A stretch of DNA of 64,000 bases, taken from positions 28,928,233 to 28,992,232 of the forward strand of contig NC_058052.1 in the NCBI RefSeq assembly GCF_020085105.1, written 5' to 3'. The position numbers and the translations under genes are program-made. Below, piece by piece: positions 48,801 through 58,700 of this stretch. The notes under the pieces are model-generated. The model was not told where the DNA came from. It did not search any database and saw nothing but the letters and a program-made list of their open reading frames with translations. The stretch is from Siniperca chuatsi (taxonomy: Eukaryota > Chordata > Actinopteri > Centrarchiformes > Sinipercidae). Each line of letters begins with the position of its first letter. Position 1 is the first letter of the stretch.

Positions 48801-51800
48801 GCAACAGGTAGCCAACGCTAGTTTACTTACCTGAACAGAGCTAACCACCTTCGACAGGTAACTAACTTCTTGCTAACTCTTACAACAATGCTAACAGCTT
48901 CCACAGGTGGTTAACTCCCATTCAACCTGTATCTGGACACAGTAATCTGCCATAATTAATCCAAATGATTTACCTCAATATATCTAACTACCTGTAACAG
49001 GTAGCTAACTCCTAGTTAACTCCTCTCAACAAAATTAACCACCTCTGACAGGTAGTTAACTCCTCGCTAACTCACTTCAACACAGCAATGTACCAAAATG
49101 AATCCAACCAACTCACTACAATACAGCTAACTACTTCTGACAGCAGCCCAACAAACCAAAACACCTCTGGTAACTAGTTCATAGCTAATTCATCTCTCAA
49201 CCTTGACTAATCCCAACTCACCACAGACAGGTAAATATCTACAGGTGGTATCCTCACGCAGCTAATCGCTTGACACAGGTATCTACTGTAAATCCCTCTC
49301 TCCCAGGTAACTTATAAAACCAACCATCTTACCTGACCACTAACTCCTTCACCTCCTGTTGTCTCTGCAGACTCCTCTCCACCTGGCGGTGATCACCCGG
49401 CAGGTGAAGGTGGTGGAGGTGTTGCTGAGGGCGGGGGCTGACCCCAGCCTGCTGGACAAAGATGGCCGCAGTCCCCTCCACCTGGCGGCGCTGGCCGGAG
49501 ACAACGCCACACTCCGCCCCCTGCTGGCTCACCTGGGGGAACGTCACGCTCACCTGGTCAACACCCCTGACTACCACGGTGAGCCACAGATTTTATTAAA
49601 ACTAACCATGTGAAATATTTTCCAGTTACTGCAATACTTTTCCTAAAAATAACAAATGACATTATTAGCTGTATTTTAGTCTCTCAGATCTCTTTCTACA
49701 TAAACTGTGTGTACGTTCGATACAGGAAGGCAAGTCATTTATATAATTGTTTAGAGCGCACGTTGGGCCATTATAATAAGTATGAAATAATAACAAATGT
49801 TTATTGTATTCAGAACTGTAGCCCAGGACATTAGGGACATAATGAGAAACCGAAATGGAAAAGGCTCTACATTAATCTGATGCAAAGATATTCGGGTGGC
49901 TGCTGACACTGCTGAGTGTTAGAACATTTTATATGGTAACTTTTGAAGCCGGTATGTGAAGTATCACCTGTATTTCACGCTGTCCCAGGTCTTCATCCTC
50001 TCCACCTGGCGGTGAGGAGGGACGGCGAGCGCTGCCTCCGTCTGCTGGTGGAGGGCGGAGCCAAAATCAACGCACCTGAGCAGAAGAGTGGAAACACCGT
50101 CCTCCACCTGGCCGTCAGAGAGAACCTGTTCAAGGTGGCCTGCACACTCATCACAGAGGTACGAGACTCACACACACACACACACACACACCTGTACACC
50201 TACTCATCAGCGACATCACAGTGTCACTCACTCCGTTTGTGTTGTTTACAGTTGAAGGCGGACGTCAACGCGTGCACGTTTGGAGGAAACACAGCTCTCC
50301 ACCTGGCAGCCAGTCTGGGCTCACCGACGCTCTGCTCCATGCTCGTCGCTGCAGGTGAAACACACAGACCGAGAGTATGGAGGCAAATAAACGACGAGTG
50401 AAACTAAACTAAGTTCGTGAAGTCAACATTTGTGAGCGACAGCAGGGATTTTCTCTCTGATGCCCCAGCTGACATCATGTGGTCAGTTTGACCTGGAGGT
50501 GAAGTGTTGAAGTGAGGCGTTAACGAGGGGTTAGATGTGCTGAGGTGAGTTGGCTTGGAGTCAGTCTGACGACGATTTAGCCTCGGGGGGCAACGGCCCC
50601 GGGGTTTCCGGTGTAGCCAGCGGAGATCCGGATAGCGGGCCAAGGCTTCTTCTTCCGTGCGCCGGTCGTTGTTTACAGTCCGATTAGGAACTTGAGACGC
50701 GAGAATGGTAATCTCTAAACCGGAATGTAGATACATTTAAAAAAGAAAAGCTAATAAAAAGCTAAATCGTCGTCAGACGATAGCCGATTGCATTTCAGCC
50801 GATGCGTTCTGCCTCCCTTTTGCTTACCTGCACGCAACCAAAGCCCGCTCGAACGTGGCTACAAATGGAAACCAGAACGCTTCCGAAACCAAAATCTGGT
50901 CCCAGCCTGCAGATATCTGTTTACGGAGATTAGCTTGGAGTTAACACACGTTGGAGGTTGTTAACTGTATTATAATAAATGAGTTGCATGAATTATGGAA
51001 GATGAGTATGTTGAGAGATGAGGAATGATCTACCTGGTGAAGGTAAGCTCACTGTTGTGAGGAGAGTCAGCTGTTAGCCGTGTTGAGTTAGAATAAAAGC
51101 AGAGACAGAAGCAGTTTTCAAACACCAGATGGAGAGAAAGCAACAGTCGACAGCTGTGTTTTAAAAATCTAAATGTGTTGACAACTAAAGTCCCAGTTCA
51201 TATGTTGGTAGATTAACTAGTTTTAAGGTCGTTTTCAGTCTCTCAGACATAAAGTGTGTCTATTTTTGCGCACTTAAACAGCTTTCGAGCAGATTTCCAC
51301 TGACTTCACTGAGCGTGACCGGACGCTCCAAACTGACCGTGCTCTTATGAATCTTATGAGCCTCCACACTCTCAAATGTGTAACTTGCAGACTGAATAGT
51401 AAATTTGTTTTGTGCTTCTGTTCTCTGTGTAAGATACAGACCCACCGAGGACATAAAGAAACCTGAAATGAGCTAAATCACATCTTTGAAGTGTCTGTTT
51501 ACATATTTGTGCCGAATCAGAGGAAAAGCTTCAGTCCTACGACGTTCAATAGAAATAAAGACATAAACGTACCCGAGTGACTAAATGAAGGCTGTTCTTC
51601 AGGCGCTGATAAGAACGTGGAGAACGACGAGCCGCTCTTCTTCAGCTCCTCTTCAGAAGAAGAGCAGGACGAAGATGAACCGATCAGAGAGGAGGTCAAA
51701 GAGCGAGGGGCCGCCTCACAGCCAGTCAACCCTCGCAAGAGACCTGCGGGAGGACACACCCCTCTGGACCTCGCTAAATGCCAAAAGGTAACTGAGTTAT

Positions 51801-53978
51801 CCCTTCAAAATAAAAGTAAAGGGCATAATAACGCTACAGAATCAATCTGAAGACAAAGATGATAACGTCTCCTCTCCGCAGGTGAGGAACCTGTTAAACT
51901 CCAGACAGAGTCCGAAGTCGAGTCGTCACAGCAGTAAGAAGATGAAACCGAGTGAAGGTTCGTTATTCATCAGTCCACCTGGAGTAACCCGACACTCTCG
52001 TGCTGAACTTCCTCTGCGCTGAATTGAAGCTCGCTGAGAAACAGAAACAAAGTTCAAACTAAAGCTAACAGGAAGAAAGACGCTGTTTTTCATGTTTGAT
52101 CTTGTGCAAGTTAACAACAACATTGCAGATAAAGTCGGTAACTAACGAAGGGAGAGGAAGCAGAGAAATCTTGACTCGTAAAGTAACAAACCCGTGTCTG
52201 CGTTGCAGAGGTGGAGGCTTCGGGGCTGGACGAGGACACGCTGTCCCGGCTGGTGGAGGTGCTGAGCGTCGGAGACGTTCCCTGGAGGAAACTGGCGGAG
52301 AAGCTGGGGATGATGACGCTGACTCACCTGTACCTGGACAGTCCAACGCCCTGCCAACACCTGCTGCAGCACTACAAGGTAACACGTCCGCTACAGCCAA
52401 TCAGCTGTCTGCACAGGATGTGATACGCTTCCATTGTATCAGGTTTCACACTCTTTTTACACTTTGTCGACGGAGCGCGGTACAGCGTCACCTGTCTGAT
52501 GACCCGCGTCTGTTTGTGTGCAGCTGGGTGGCGGTCCGGTCGAAGGTCTGGTTGAAGCTCTTCAGTCTCTCGGTCTGACAGAAGGAGTCCGACTGCTGAG
52601 AAACACCGAGCTACGAGACGACAAACACAGCACAGGTAACACACACGCAGTCGTGTTTATTACATCCACTTACATTCATTTCCCGGAGACTTACCCTAAC
52701 CTTAAACCCTTCACCCTAAAACTTAATGATTTACATTACGGGGACTTGCATTTTGTCCCCATAAGGAAGGTGAGTCCCCACAATGTGACTGTGTAAACAG
52801 ATTTATGTCCCCACAACTTTAGTAATACCCGCACACACACAAAGAAAATGAAAACCCTCCAGAGTCCGGCTTCATTTTGGTTAATATTTGACCACCTTCT
52901 CTGCATCCATGTTTGTCTTCGTTTAGCAGCTTTTAAACGGTCCTTATATATTCACTGTGGCCTTTATTTAAAGGCGGGGTCAGCGATTCTAATCCAGTTT
53001 GTCAGATTCTGCGAATCTCTCCTCGCGGTGCGCTAGCTGTCCGCTAGCTGTGCGTTCAGTGCGAGCGCTGAAAAACCCTCCGGTGTTTGTACTCAGCCCC
53101 GGCTCTGTAAACGGGAAACTAACAAACACTGTTCCAGCCACGATTTGTGTGTCAGGTGACGTTAAACGACTGACCATCAGTTGACTTTCTAGTTTGCCAA
53201 GATCTGCTGCTGTTGTGATGTTAGCTGTAGCAGCAGGAGAGTTGTGAGCGTCGCTGTCTGGAGCTGCTGTGATCGCTCTGGGAAACCGTCTCGTCCTCTC
53301 TGGCTGTTAGCTTCGCAGCAGCAGCTGTAGCGACAGTTTGCTAACCCGCAACCTAGCTAAACTAACCTACAACCTAGCTAAGCTAACCCTCAACCTAGCT
53401 AACGTTAGTTACATTACTTGCTGTGTCATTGTTCGCTCTTTGTCATGGTTTTAGATTTCTACACAATCGCATTCTCCACCTTTTAAGTACAAACTCAGTT
53501 TTCTCATTTTGCCAATTTTAATAAAGTATAAAGCTGCCAGGAACCCCAAAAAAAACTAATCTTTAGTGATAATCAATCAACATATTAATATTGAACAGTT
53601 CAAGTTGCTAAAAAACATTGTTTCACTGTTTATACACACAAAAACAGTGCGTACAATGTAAGAAAATAAAACTATAAAAGTCTGTTTACATGTAAAGTGA
53701 TTTCATTCCAACACGTTTTTGCGCCTTTTTCATTGAAAGTCTGTAATTCACAGATTTCAGCTTGTTTCTACATGACGTATAAATAAAGTTTTGTCACTAT
53801 AAATAAAGTTGCTGTAAATAAAACGTGCTCAGTGGATTCACAGATAAGTAGACGGTTCTGATTCAAACTGCAGCCACACTCACCTTATTCATGTTTTTCT
53901 GTCCAATCAGACGCCACGGTCGACAGCGGCTTCGGCAGCCAGCCAATGGAAGCTGAGCCGCCTGAGGCCAATCAGTGA
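34834..53978 (+). CDS. nfkb2: NF-kappaB subunit 2, p100 precursor of p52 (22 coding exons, 902 aa)
   Basis: p100 holds RelB in the cytoplasm. After NIK/IKKalpha signalling its C-terminus is degraded to leave p52, which binds kappaB DNA in the nucleus. Twenty-two exons join in frame with GT-AG sites to 2709 nt; human p100 is 900 aa. Domains: Rel homology (about 40-335) with DNA-contact loop [13 protein letters not shown] (56-68), nuclear localisation signal RKKQK (344-348), glycine-rich processing region (about 356-410), ankyrin repeats (about 495-770, several T/V-LHLA motifs), death domain (about 790-880), and degron DSGFGS (885-890). The overall plan and the C-terminus fit NFKB2 rather than NFKB1, and the tail-to-tail psd neighbour agrees. 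The ATG at 34834 follows an acceptor by one base. The N-terminus before residue 40 is poorly conserved, as usual for the family. Confidence 0.96.
36025..36110 (+). repeat. TTTAACCTTTATTTAACC-type dispersed repeat
   Basis: Familiar fish repeat text in nfkb2 intron 1, probably a LINE 3' end. Only a short piece is recognised. Confidence 0.45.
36889..36964 (+). CDS. nfkb2: nfkb2 coding exon 2
   Basis: Encodes residues 14-38, with an IKTE sumoylation-type motif at 29-32. An in-frame alternative acceptor (CTGCAG) lies six bases further in. Donor G|GTATGC. Confidence 0.85.
37640..38320. repeat. Degenerate tandem text with AGAACCT..TAGTACCTG motif
   Basis: In nfkb2 intron 2 the motifs AGAACCTC or AGAACCTT and AGTACCTG recur about ten times with irregular spacing. 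No clean unit can be drawn. It may be an ancient, decayed minisatellite. Confidence 0.4.
38716..38756 (+). CDS. nfkb2: nfkb2 coding exon 3
   Basis: Encodes Ala39 to Gln52 ([14 protein letters not shown]), matching the start of Rel homology in NFKB proteins (GPYL-IVEQPKQ in human). It is only 41 nt. Confidence 0.93.
39035..39275 (+). mobile_element. LINE reverse-transcriptase fragment
   Basis: With frameshifts the plus strand reads [10 protein letters not shown], then a Y-A-D-D-T-type box (TTTTATGCTGATGACACCAT at 39134-39153) followed by [12 protein letters not shown]. It is a decayed non-LTR retrotransposon piece in nfkb2 intron 3. Confidence 0.7.
39735..40310. repeat. TTTATTGATCCC-type dispersed repeat with AT-rich body and CA tract
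   Basis: Opens with AAGACTTTATTGATCCCCGA, as at 25950 and 12600, and continues as AT-rich DNA ending in a short CA tract (40284-40300). Confidence 0.5.
41390..41488 (+). CDS. nfkb2: nfkb2 coding exon 4 (DNA recognition loop)
   Basis: Encodes residues 53-85, [20 protein letters not shown] to YPTVK. Holds the base-contacting arginines and the redox-sensitive Cys61. Confidence 0.97.
42511..42662 (+). CDS. nfkb2: nfkb2 coding exon 5
   Basis: Encodes residues 86-135 and two bases of Ser136, with [19 protein letters not shown]. The donor is TC|GTCAGT. Confidence 0.97.
43398..43510 (+). CDS. nfkb2: nfkb2 coding exon 6
   Basis: Encodes Ser136 to residue 173 ([20 protein letters not shown] and on), the end of the N-terminal Rel subdomain. 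Acceptor CCTGTAG, donor GTAAGC. Confidence 0.96.
44252..44410 (+). CDS. nfkb2: nfkb2 coding exon 7
   Basis: Encodes Asp174 to 226, with [20 protein letters not shown] and the start of the linker to the dimerisation domain. Confidence 0.96.
44791..44895 (+). CDS. nfkb2: nfkb2 coding exon 8
   Basis: Encodes Lys227 to 261: [20 protein letters not shown] to LLCDKVQK, the start of the IPT dimerisation domain. Confidence 0.97.
44960..45375 (-). repeat. Diverged inverted copy of the CAGTGGTGG-type element
   Basis: On the minus strand it carries GAATGCAGGACTTTAACTTG and TTTGATGCTGATGCTTTTG, the same interior as 59380-59440. It is in nfkb2 intron 8. Confidence 0.55.
45535..45623 (+). CDS. nfkb2: nfkb2 coding exon 9
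   Basis: Encodes Asp262 to Gln291: [20 protein letters not shown] to HKQ. The donor GTACAG is followed within 12 bases by a TG tract. Confidence 0.97.
45635..45678. repeat. (TG)n microsatellite after nfkb2 exon 9
   Basis: About 21 TG units starting 12 bases after the donor. Confidence 0.97.
45807..45892. repeat. (AC)n microsatellite, complementary to the preceding TG tract
   Basis: About 31 AC units plus a short second run after GGTACACC. It lies 130 bases downstream of the TG tract in the same intron. Confidence 0.97.
46938..47076 (+). CDS. nfkb2: nfkb2 coding exon 10
   Basis: Encodes residues 292-337 ([20 protein letters not shown] to YIPQVQ) and ends the IPT domain. Donor G|GTCAGC. Confidence 0.97.
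47379..47501 (+). CDS. nfkb2: nfkb2 coding exon 11 (NLS and glycine-rich start)
   Basis: Encodes Asp338 to 378: [14 protein letters not shown], then a Gly-rich run from long GGA repeats. RKKQK is the nuclear localisation signal, and the Gly run starts the stop signal for proteasomal processing to p52. The GGA codon run is prone to length change. Confidence 0.95.
47710..47934 (+). CDS. nfkb2: nfkb2 coding exon 12 (glycine-rich region and linker)
   Basis: Encodes Gly379 to 453. The first half is Gly-rich ([18 protein letters not shown]). The second half has a short [11 protein letters not shown] tandem. It covers the region around the p52 C-terminus. Confidence 0.93.
48086..48227 (+). CDS. nfkb2: nfkb2 coding exon 13
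   Basis: Encodes Ala454 to 500 and two bases of Thr501 ([20 protein letters not shown] to DGNGD), leading into the first ankyrin repeat. Confidence 0.95.
48363..48477 (+). CDS. nfkb2: nfkb2 coding exon 14 (ankyrin; end copied into the intron)
   Basis: Encodes Thr501 to Gln539, with [19 protein letters not shown]. Its last bases CTCAACACAGCCAACCACCT plus CCGACAG and the donor GTAGCT are echoed as degenerate tandem copies in the intron. Confidence 0.95.
48478..49340 (+). repeat. Degenerate tandem array founded on nfkb2 exon 14 end and donor
   Basis: Roughly 15-18 diverged units of a ~48-bp consensus: CTCAACACAGCTAACCACCT, then CTGACAGGTAGCTAACTCCT, then GCTAACTCAC. The first half of the unit equals the last bases of exon 14, and the second half equals the first intron bases. 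It fills nearly all of intron 14. Confidence 0.85.
49371..49578 (+). CDS. nfkb2: nfkb2 coding exon 15 (two ankyrin repeats)
   Basis: Encodes residues 540-608: [20 protein letters not shown] then [20 protein letters not shown], ending in the first base of Gly609. Confidence 0.97.
49989..50158 (+). CDS. nfkb2: nfkb2 coding exon 16 (ankyrin)
   Basis: Encodes Gly609 to 665: [20 protein letters not shown], then [20 protein letters not shown]. The donor runs into a CA tract at about 50169. Confidence 0.97.
50252..50354 (+). CDS. nfkb2: nfkb2 coding exon 17 (ankyrin)
   Basis: Encodes residues 666-699, [20 protein letters not shown] and on, the last canonical full ankyrin repeat before the acidic insert. 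Confidence 0.97.
50500..50900. repeat. GC-rich dispersed repeat in nfkb2 intron 17
   Basis: A block with unusual GC content (GCAACGGCCCCGGGGTTTCC, GCGCCGGTCGTTGTTTACAG) and no exon signals. It looks like an inserted element, but I cannot name the family. Confidence 0.35.
51603..51787 (+). CDS. nfkb2: nfkb2 coding exon 18 (acidic insert and last ankyrin)
   Basis: Encodes Gly700 to 761: a Ser/Glu/Asp-rich insert ([15 protein letters not shown]) matching the acidic segment in human p100, then [12 protein letters not shown]. Confidence 0.96.
51882..51957 (+). CDS. nfkb2: nfkb2 coding exon 19
   Basis: Encodes residues 762-786 ([20 protein letters not shown] and on), a Lys/Ser-rich linker to the death domain. 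The length keeps the frame. Confidence 0.88.
52209..52378 (+). CDS. nfkb2: nfkb2 coding exon 20 (death domain)
   Basis: Encodes Glu787 to 843. [20 protein letters not shown] is the central death-domain helix region. Confidence 0.96.
52524..52635 (+). CDS. nfkb2: nfkb2 coding exon 21 (death domain end)
   Basis: Encodes residues 844-880: [26 protein letters not shown] and on, closely matching human GLLEALSDMGLEEGVRLLR. Confidence 0.97.
52675..52815 (+). repeat. CCCTAACC/TGTCCCCA-type fish repeat in nfkb2 intron 21
   Basis: ACTTACCCTAACCTTAAACC followed by several GTCCCCA motifs is a widely dispersed fish repeat. Confidence 0.55.
52970..53420. repeat. AAAGGCGGGGTCAGCGATTC-type repeat and CTAACC tandem
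   Basis: The opening text is typical of another fish dispersed element. Around 53340-53410 there is a short imperfect tandem of CAACCTAGCTAA. Confidence 0.5.
53911..53978 (+). CDS. nfkb2: nfkb2 coding exon 22 (degron and stop)
   Basis: Encodes Asp881 to Gln902, with VDSGFGSQP, then TGA at 53976-53978. The human equivalent is DSAYGSQ with phosphosites Ser866 and Ser870. An AATAAA follows only 10 bases after the stop. Confidence 0.95.
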
Positions 53979-55760
53979 CGAGCAGGAAATAAAATCCCAT
54001 CTTGAGCAGCTTCAGGAGCGTCATCTCATCCTGCATGAACCAGAACTCTGCAGAACTGGACTTTAATTTGCAGAATAACCTCCAGCAGAGTCGGACTCTG
54101 ATGTTTGTTTACCTGCAGAGGAGACGAGCGCTGCGTTCCAGGTGCACACGGACACCGTAAACAGGAAGTTGTACTTTGGTTTTTATCAACATGTTACAAC
54201 ACAGAAGTCACCAAAAAAAAAAAAAAGGCTTTTAAAAATGAATTTAAGAACATTTTGTTAAAGAAAATACAAACAGCAGGTTTTAAATGAATTATTTCCC
54301 CATGAGGCTTCATTGAAATGAAAGTGTTTTGTTCCTTTCTACTTCATAAATGTCCTTTTTTAATTAATTTATATTTTGTTTTTGTGTTCTCTTTAAATAG
54401 AATTGATTTCAGTTTATTTCTGCGCGTTGTGTGTCGTCTAACGGACCATCTGGAGTCCTCGAATTTCACCAAACAACACCTTGAAAGTACTTAAATTCGC
54501 CATCCCAGACAAAGTTGGAATATAAGTCTGCTACAGAGAATTATTTTTAGGATTTTTCAACTATCTGTTGAACATTTTATTATTAATTCAAGAAAGTGAA
54601 AGTGGATCTGAGACGTGTTTGAGGATGAACATTAGACGTAAATCTGTGTTGTGTTTACAAAGTGTGTGTTGACTTGTTGTTACCTGAAGAGCTGATCTGC
54701 TTCTTCAATCTTGTGGGAAAGTGAAATTTCCAATTTTCTGTCCGATCTGGAACGCAGCACGTCTCACCTGTCTTTAGTGTGAGCAGTGACATCATCAGAG
54801 CAGGTTTACAAGAGTTCAAATGTTACTCACCTGTTAGCAGTTTCTCTGTATCAGTTCGCGGTGCCTCGTTTATCTCTCCAGTCAATGAAAATGAGACATT
54901 TTATGGAAGCCCACTGATGCCAGGAAGAAAAAGATTTAAAATGTTATTAATGACAAAAATAAAAAATACTCATTGTAAGTAAAAATGACGTGTGAAGTCA
55001 TTAAATTATGAGATAATTCTGACTCTGTCAGAATATTTCAGTCAAAATTAAGAAATAGTAAATCAAACTATCACCATTTGGACTTAAGTGAACAATCTTT
55101 AATTATAAAGTTTAAATTTGGGCTTTTTTTTGGGGTCAAAATTATTGACAGTAAGTCAAATTAAAATGATAAAAAAAAGTCAAAATTATAAGACACTGTC
55201 ATGATTATCCTTTTTGAATTTTATATTTATTTTGACTATTTAACAATTTTGATCTGGAGATACATTTTTAATATTATGACGATTTAGACTGTTAATAACG
55301 AGACATTAAATCAAAACTATAGATCTAAAACCTACATTTAATAATTTTGACTTACCTGGAGTGTTTTTTGTTTTGGAATAACAAGTTCTACATTTCTTAA
55401 ATGTTCTCTCTCCTGAAACCCAAAGTGTTTTGAACGAAAGAGAAACAGTTAGCGGGCTGTGCAACACGAACACGTTAAGAATGTGTCGAGTGTTTTATCG
55501 ATGAGGATTAATCATCCTTCTTTCTCCGTTATTTTCAGAAAAGGCGTTGTGCTTTATGTAGTAAAGTTTCACTTTCACTTTGTCGAATCTCCATTAGAGT
55601 CCAGTAGAGGCTGTCTGTGTGTTTACTAATACTGTGTATTCATGTGGTTTCTCTTATTCAAACAGCCTGGAAATGAAATATTTAATCAGCATTTAACGAG
55701 ACGCAAATGCTGCACTGTTGAGGTTTCTGAAACTTTGAATAAAAATGACTCTCAGACCTC
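53979..55760 (+). other. nfkb2: Probable nfkb2 3' UTR
   Basis: No coding exon is seen after the stop. There are two candidate poly(A) signals: AATAAA at 53988-53993, very close to the stop, and AATAAA at 55738-55743 with a T/GT-rich downstream region. The distal site gives a UTR of about 1.8 kb. Which is used cannot be told from sequence. Confidence 0.45.
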
Positions 55761-55788
55761 CGAGTTTTGTTTTCAAAATGTTTTTATT
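55738..55788. terminator. Back-to-back poly(A) signals between convergent genes
   Basis: AATAAA on the plus strand (55738-55743) and AATAAA on the minus strand (plus-strand TTTATT at 55783-55788) face each other 39 bases apart. This is where transcripts of nfkb2 (+) and the presumed psd (-) would meet. Confidence 0.4.
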
Positions 55789-58700
55789 TTTGCCTCTAAG
55801 CCTTCAAAACATTTGTGTTTCACTACGACCAAAACCTCACAGGATGTGGACAGTATGTACAGCTATCGATGGGCGAGCTGGCGGTGAACATTCAGACCGC
55901 AGCGAAGCCGCAAGGAAGGAAGAAAGAGAAAAAGAACTTTCACAGAAACTAAATTCGGTCTTTGTCGTCGATCAGGACACGACGACGAACAGAATAAATA
56001 AACTGGTGGATTCAACCCCTGTGAGGAGGTTCAGCATCTGCTGCTTTCACTCTAAAATACTAAACCAAAGTGCCCTAAAACGCAGCGAGCGCTAGCTAGG
56101 CGTTCAGCCCAACTACAATATGGCTTCTCAATGTGAACATTTATTTACAAGGTTTGGACACAGACAAAGAGCTGAAAGCGGCCATGACTTTTAGACAAAT
56201 TCATCCTATGCTGCTTTACAATGCACAGTGTGACAAATACACCCGAAATACACAAGTGTCACTGGATATTTGAGGGAGTAAATACGTGACCCGGGGGGGG
56301 TCAAACAGCTCAGCGGGAGGATAAATCTGAACCTGTTAGCATCTCAGCAGCAGCTGATTCAAAAGTTTCCTCCTGCATCAACCAGCATGTTGATGTTTGT
56401 CCGATGGAGGATGAAGAAAAAAGAGGCTGAAGGACAGATTTAGTCAGATGTCCTCTCTGATCTTCACGTCACTCAAATAAACCACAGAGGTCTTTATGCA
56501 CGAAGGTCCGGTAATCATCTCAAAGGTACTTGTGGAATCGCGGACTCTGTGAAACGTTGCAGAACATTTTTAAAAGCGCGCGATCGTCAGAAATCGAGCC
56601 AGTGAAACTCGAGGTTTGGACCCAATCAGAAAGAGATGCGAGGACAGTCAGACCCGGTCTGAATTAGGACATTTAACGTGAAAGCCTTGCAGATGGATGA
56701 TGGGAGTTGATGACGTTTACATCGTAGCACTAAGATTCACAAGACCTTCATCGCTGACAGCCTCAGAACTACTTTATAATTTTGACCGAGATCTTATTAG
56801 ACGGACGGATGTAACACTGCGTGAGACGGTCCATTAATCATGGTCCACATCACATCAGCTAACGGTTCACGCGCAGAGACTCAAACGCTGGAGGACGCCA
56901 TTCATGGTGAATTGGACCTCAAAAAAACATGCTGGTGCCGCCGACCACAACTCAAACACTCAAATATCGTCCAGCGGCACAACGTGGGGACGTCGAGAAA
57001 GGTTCAAATCTACGCAAATGTCCCGTGACTCAACCGGTCAGCTGGTTCTGATTCCCGGATGAAGCAGAAGCTCCACTCAACTACGTCAAAGAGCCTCAAA
57101 CAAAATGGAGGAAAAGCTGACCGTCGCTGTCGCCGACTCCGCTACCGGGACGAGAAGAAGAAAAACGACAAATGGAAACACGCTGGTTGGGAAATGAACT
57201 ACTTCATGCACCAGTCCAACTGTCCAATCAGAGCTGAGTATATAAATGACACCGATAAGCTTCATGCGCTTCAGAGACAAAAGACTTTTTGAGTCTGCAC
57301 TTGTGAACGAGGGGTAAGAACGGCCCAGACATCCTTCCTAGCCACGTCCTCCGGCTGTTAGGGGATGTAGCGCTGCAAGGCCTGATGGGATATGCAGTCT
57401 GTCCTAAACTGACTGCTTTCAGCACAAAGGAAGCAAGACGTCACCGACGCGTAAGAAGCATCCATCTGTCCGACCCACACCGAGTCCAACCTCCCTGACG
57501 GTGTCACAGTCCGCACTCTGTTGGAGCTGATATGGATCGTGCTGGACTTGGACTTGAAGCCAAAGGAAACGTATTTGTATCTGTGCGCTTATTCTTTCTT
57601 TCGGTCGAATCCGAACCCAAAGCTGGTGAGGACTGAGATCCAGATCGACTGGTGTGACGTGAAAAATGAGCGTTATCACGCAGCGTCCTTAGTTTCATTC
57701 TGTCAGTACCTTTGAAACGTGTGGTTTGACGTTTATAAAGTCCTCTGTGGTGTTTGTTTTAAGAGTCTTTACAGTCTGTTCAGAACAGAGTGGAGATGAT
57801 CGCTCGCCGGTCCACATATGGACCCAACAGCTTCATTCAAAATGTCAAACTTCTCTGTTTATCCCTCAGAGCTCAGGGTTTCCTGTTCTGCAGGAATCAA
57901 CCGTACGAGACTAAATCCTGGTGATAATCAGTCCAGCGGAAACAGCAGCATCAGCGTTTGTAATCCTTCAGAAATTTCACAAATCACACTGAGGTCTGTC
58001 TGGAAGTTTCCACCGCTCGCTGAAAAACTTGCTCCCGACTGGAAAAAACGACCAAAAACGATCCTGCGTGAAAAATTCAGAACAACTTTTGTTCTTTCCT
58101 CCCTTAAGAGACCAAATCTTCAAGTTTTCCTTCAGTGTTTTCAGGGAATCTGGATTTATTGTTTCGGACTGAAAAGGTTCCATGGTTTTGTGTTCCTCGT
58201 CGCAAACCTGTCAAATCTGAACAGTTTCATTCCAAAACAGCAAAATTGTTAGCAAAGTAACAGATGATATGAAAGTTATCTTAACACTTTAACTTTTTCC
58301 TGGTGTAAAGTATAAATCTGAGCAAAATATACAACGTTTTGAAATGAAACTTAATTTTTACATTTTGGGTGGATCATTCCTTTAACCAGAAAACCATCAA
58401 CGCACAGCTTTTCTCTGCTGCCACCTGGTGACCATTTCCTGTCGTCACATCTGTTTTCTTCCCGTTTCAAACTGCTGATGAAACACTGAACAGACGGAGC
58501 TTCGTGTTTCCTGGAGACTCAACATTATTATTCATGAACAACAGGATTATGTGAGAAACGCTGCAGTGTTACATCACAGGAAGGACATCAAAGACAACTG
58601 GATGTTTTTAAGTTTCCCACATGTGGAAGTCCAGGACAGCCTAACTGAAATAAAAATGAATAATCACCCCATGACCTGGACATAGGGCTGGGCAATAAAT

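Noticed and set aside
57059..57292. 77-codon Lys/Arg-rich frame after nfkb2
   Set aside because: No homology recognised, and it sits in the likely convergent 3' UTR zone. Codon use and context do not suggest a gene.
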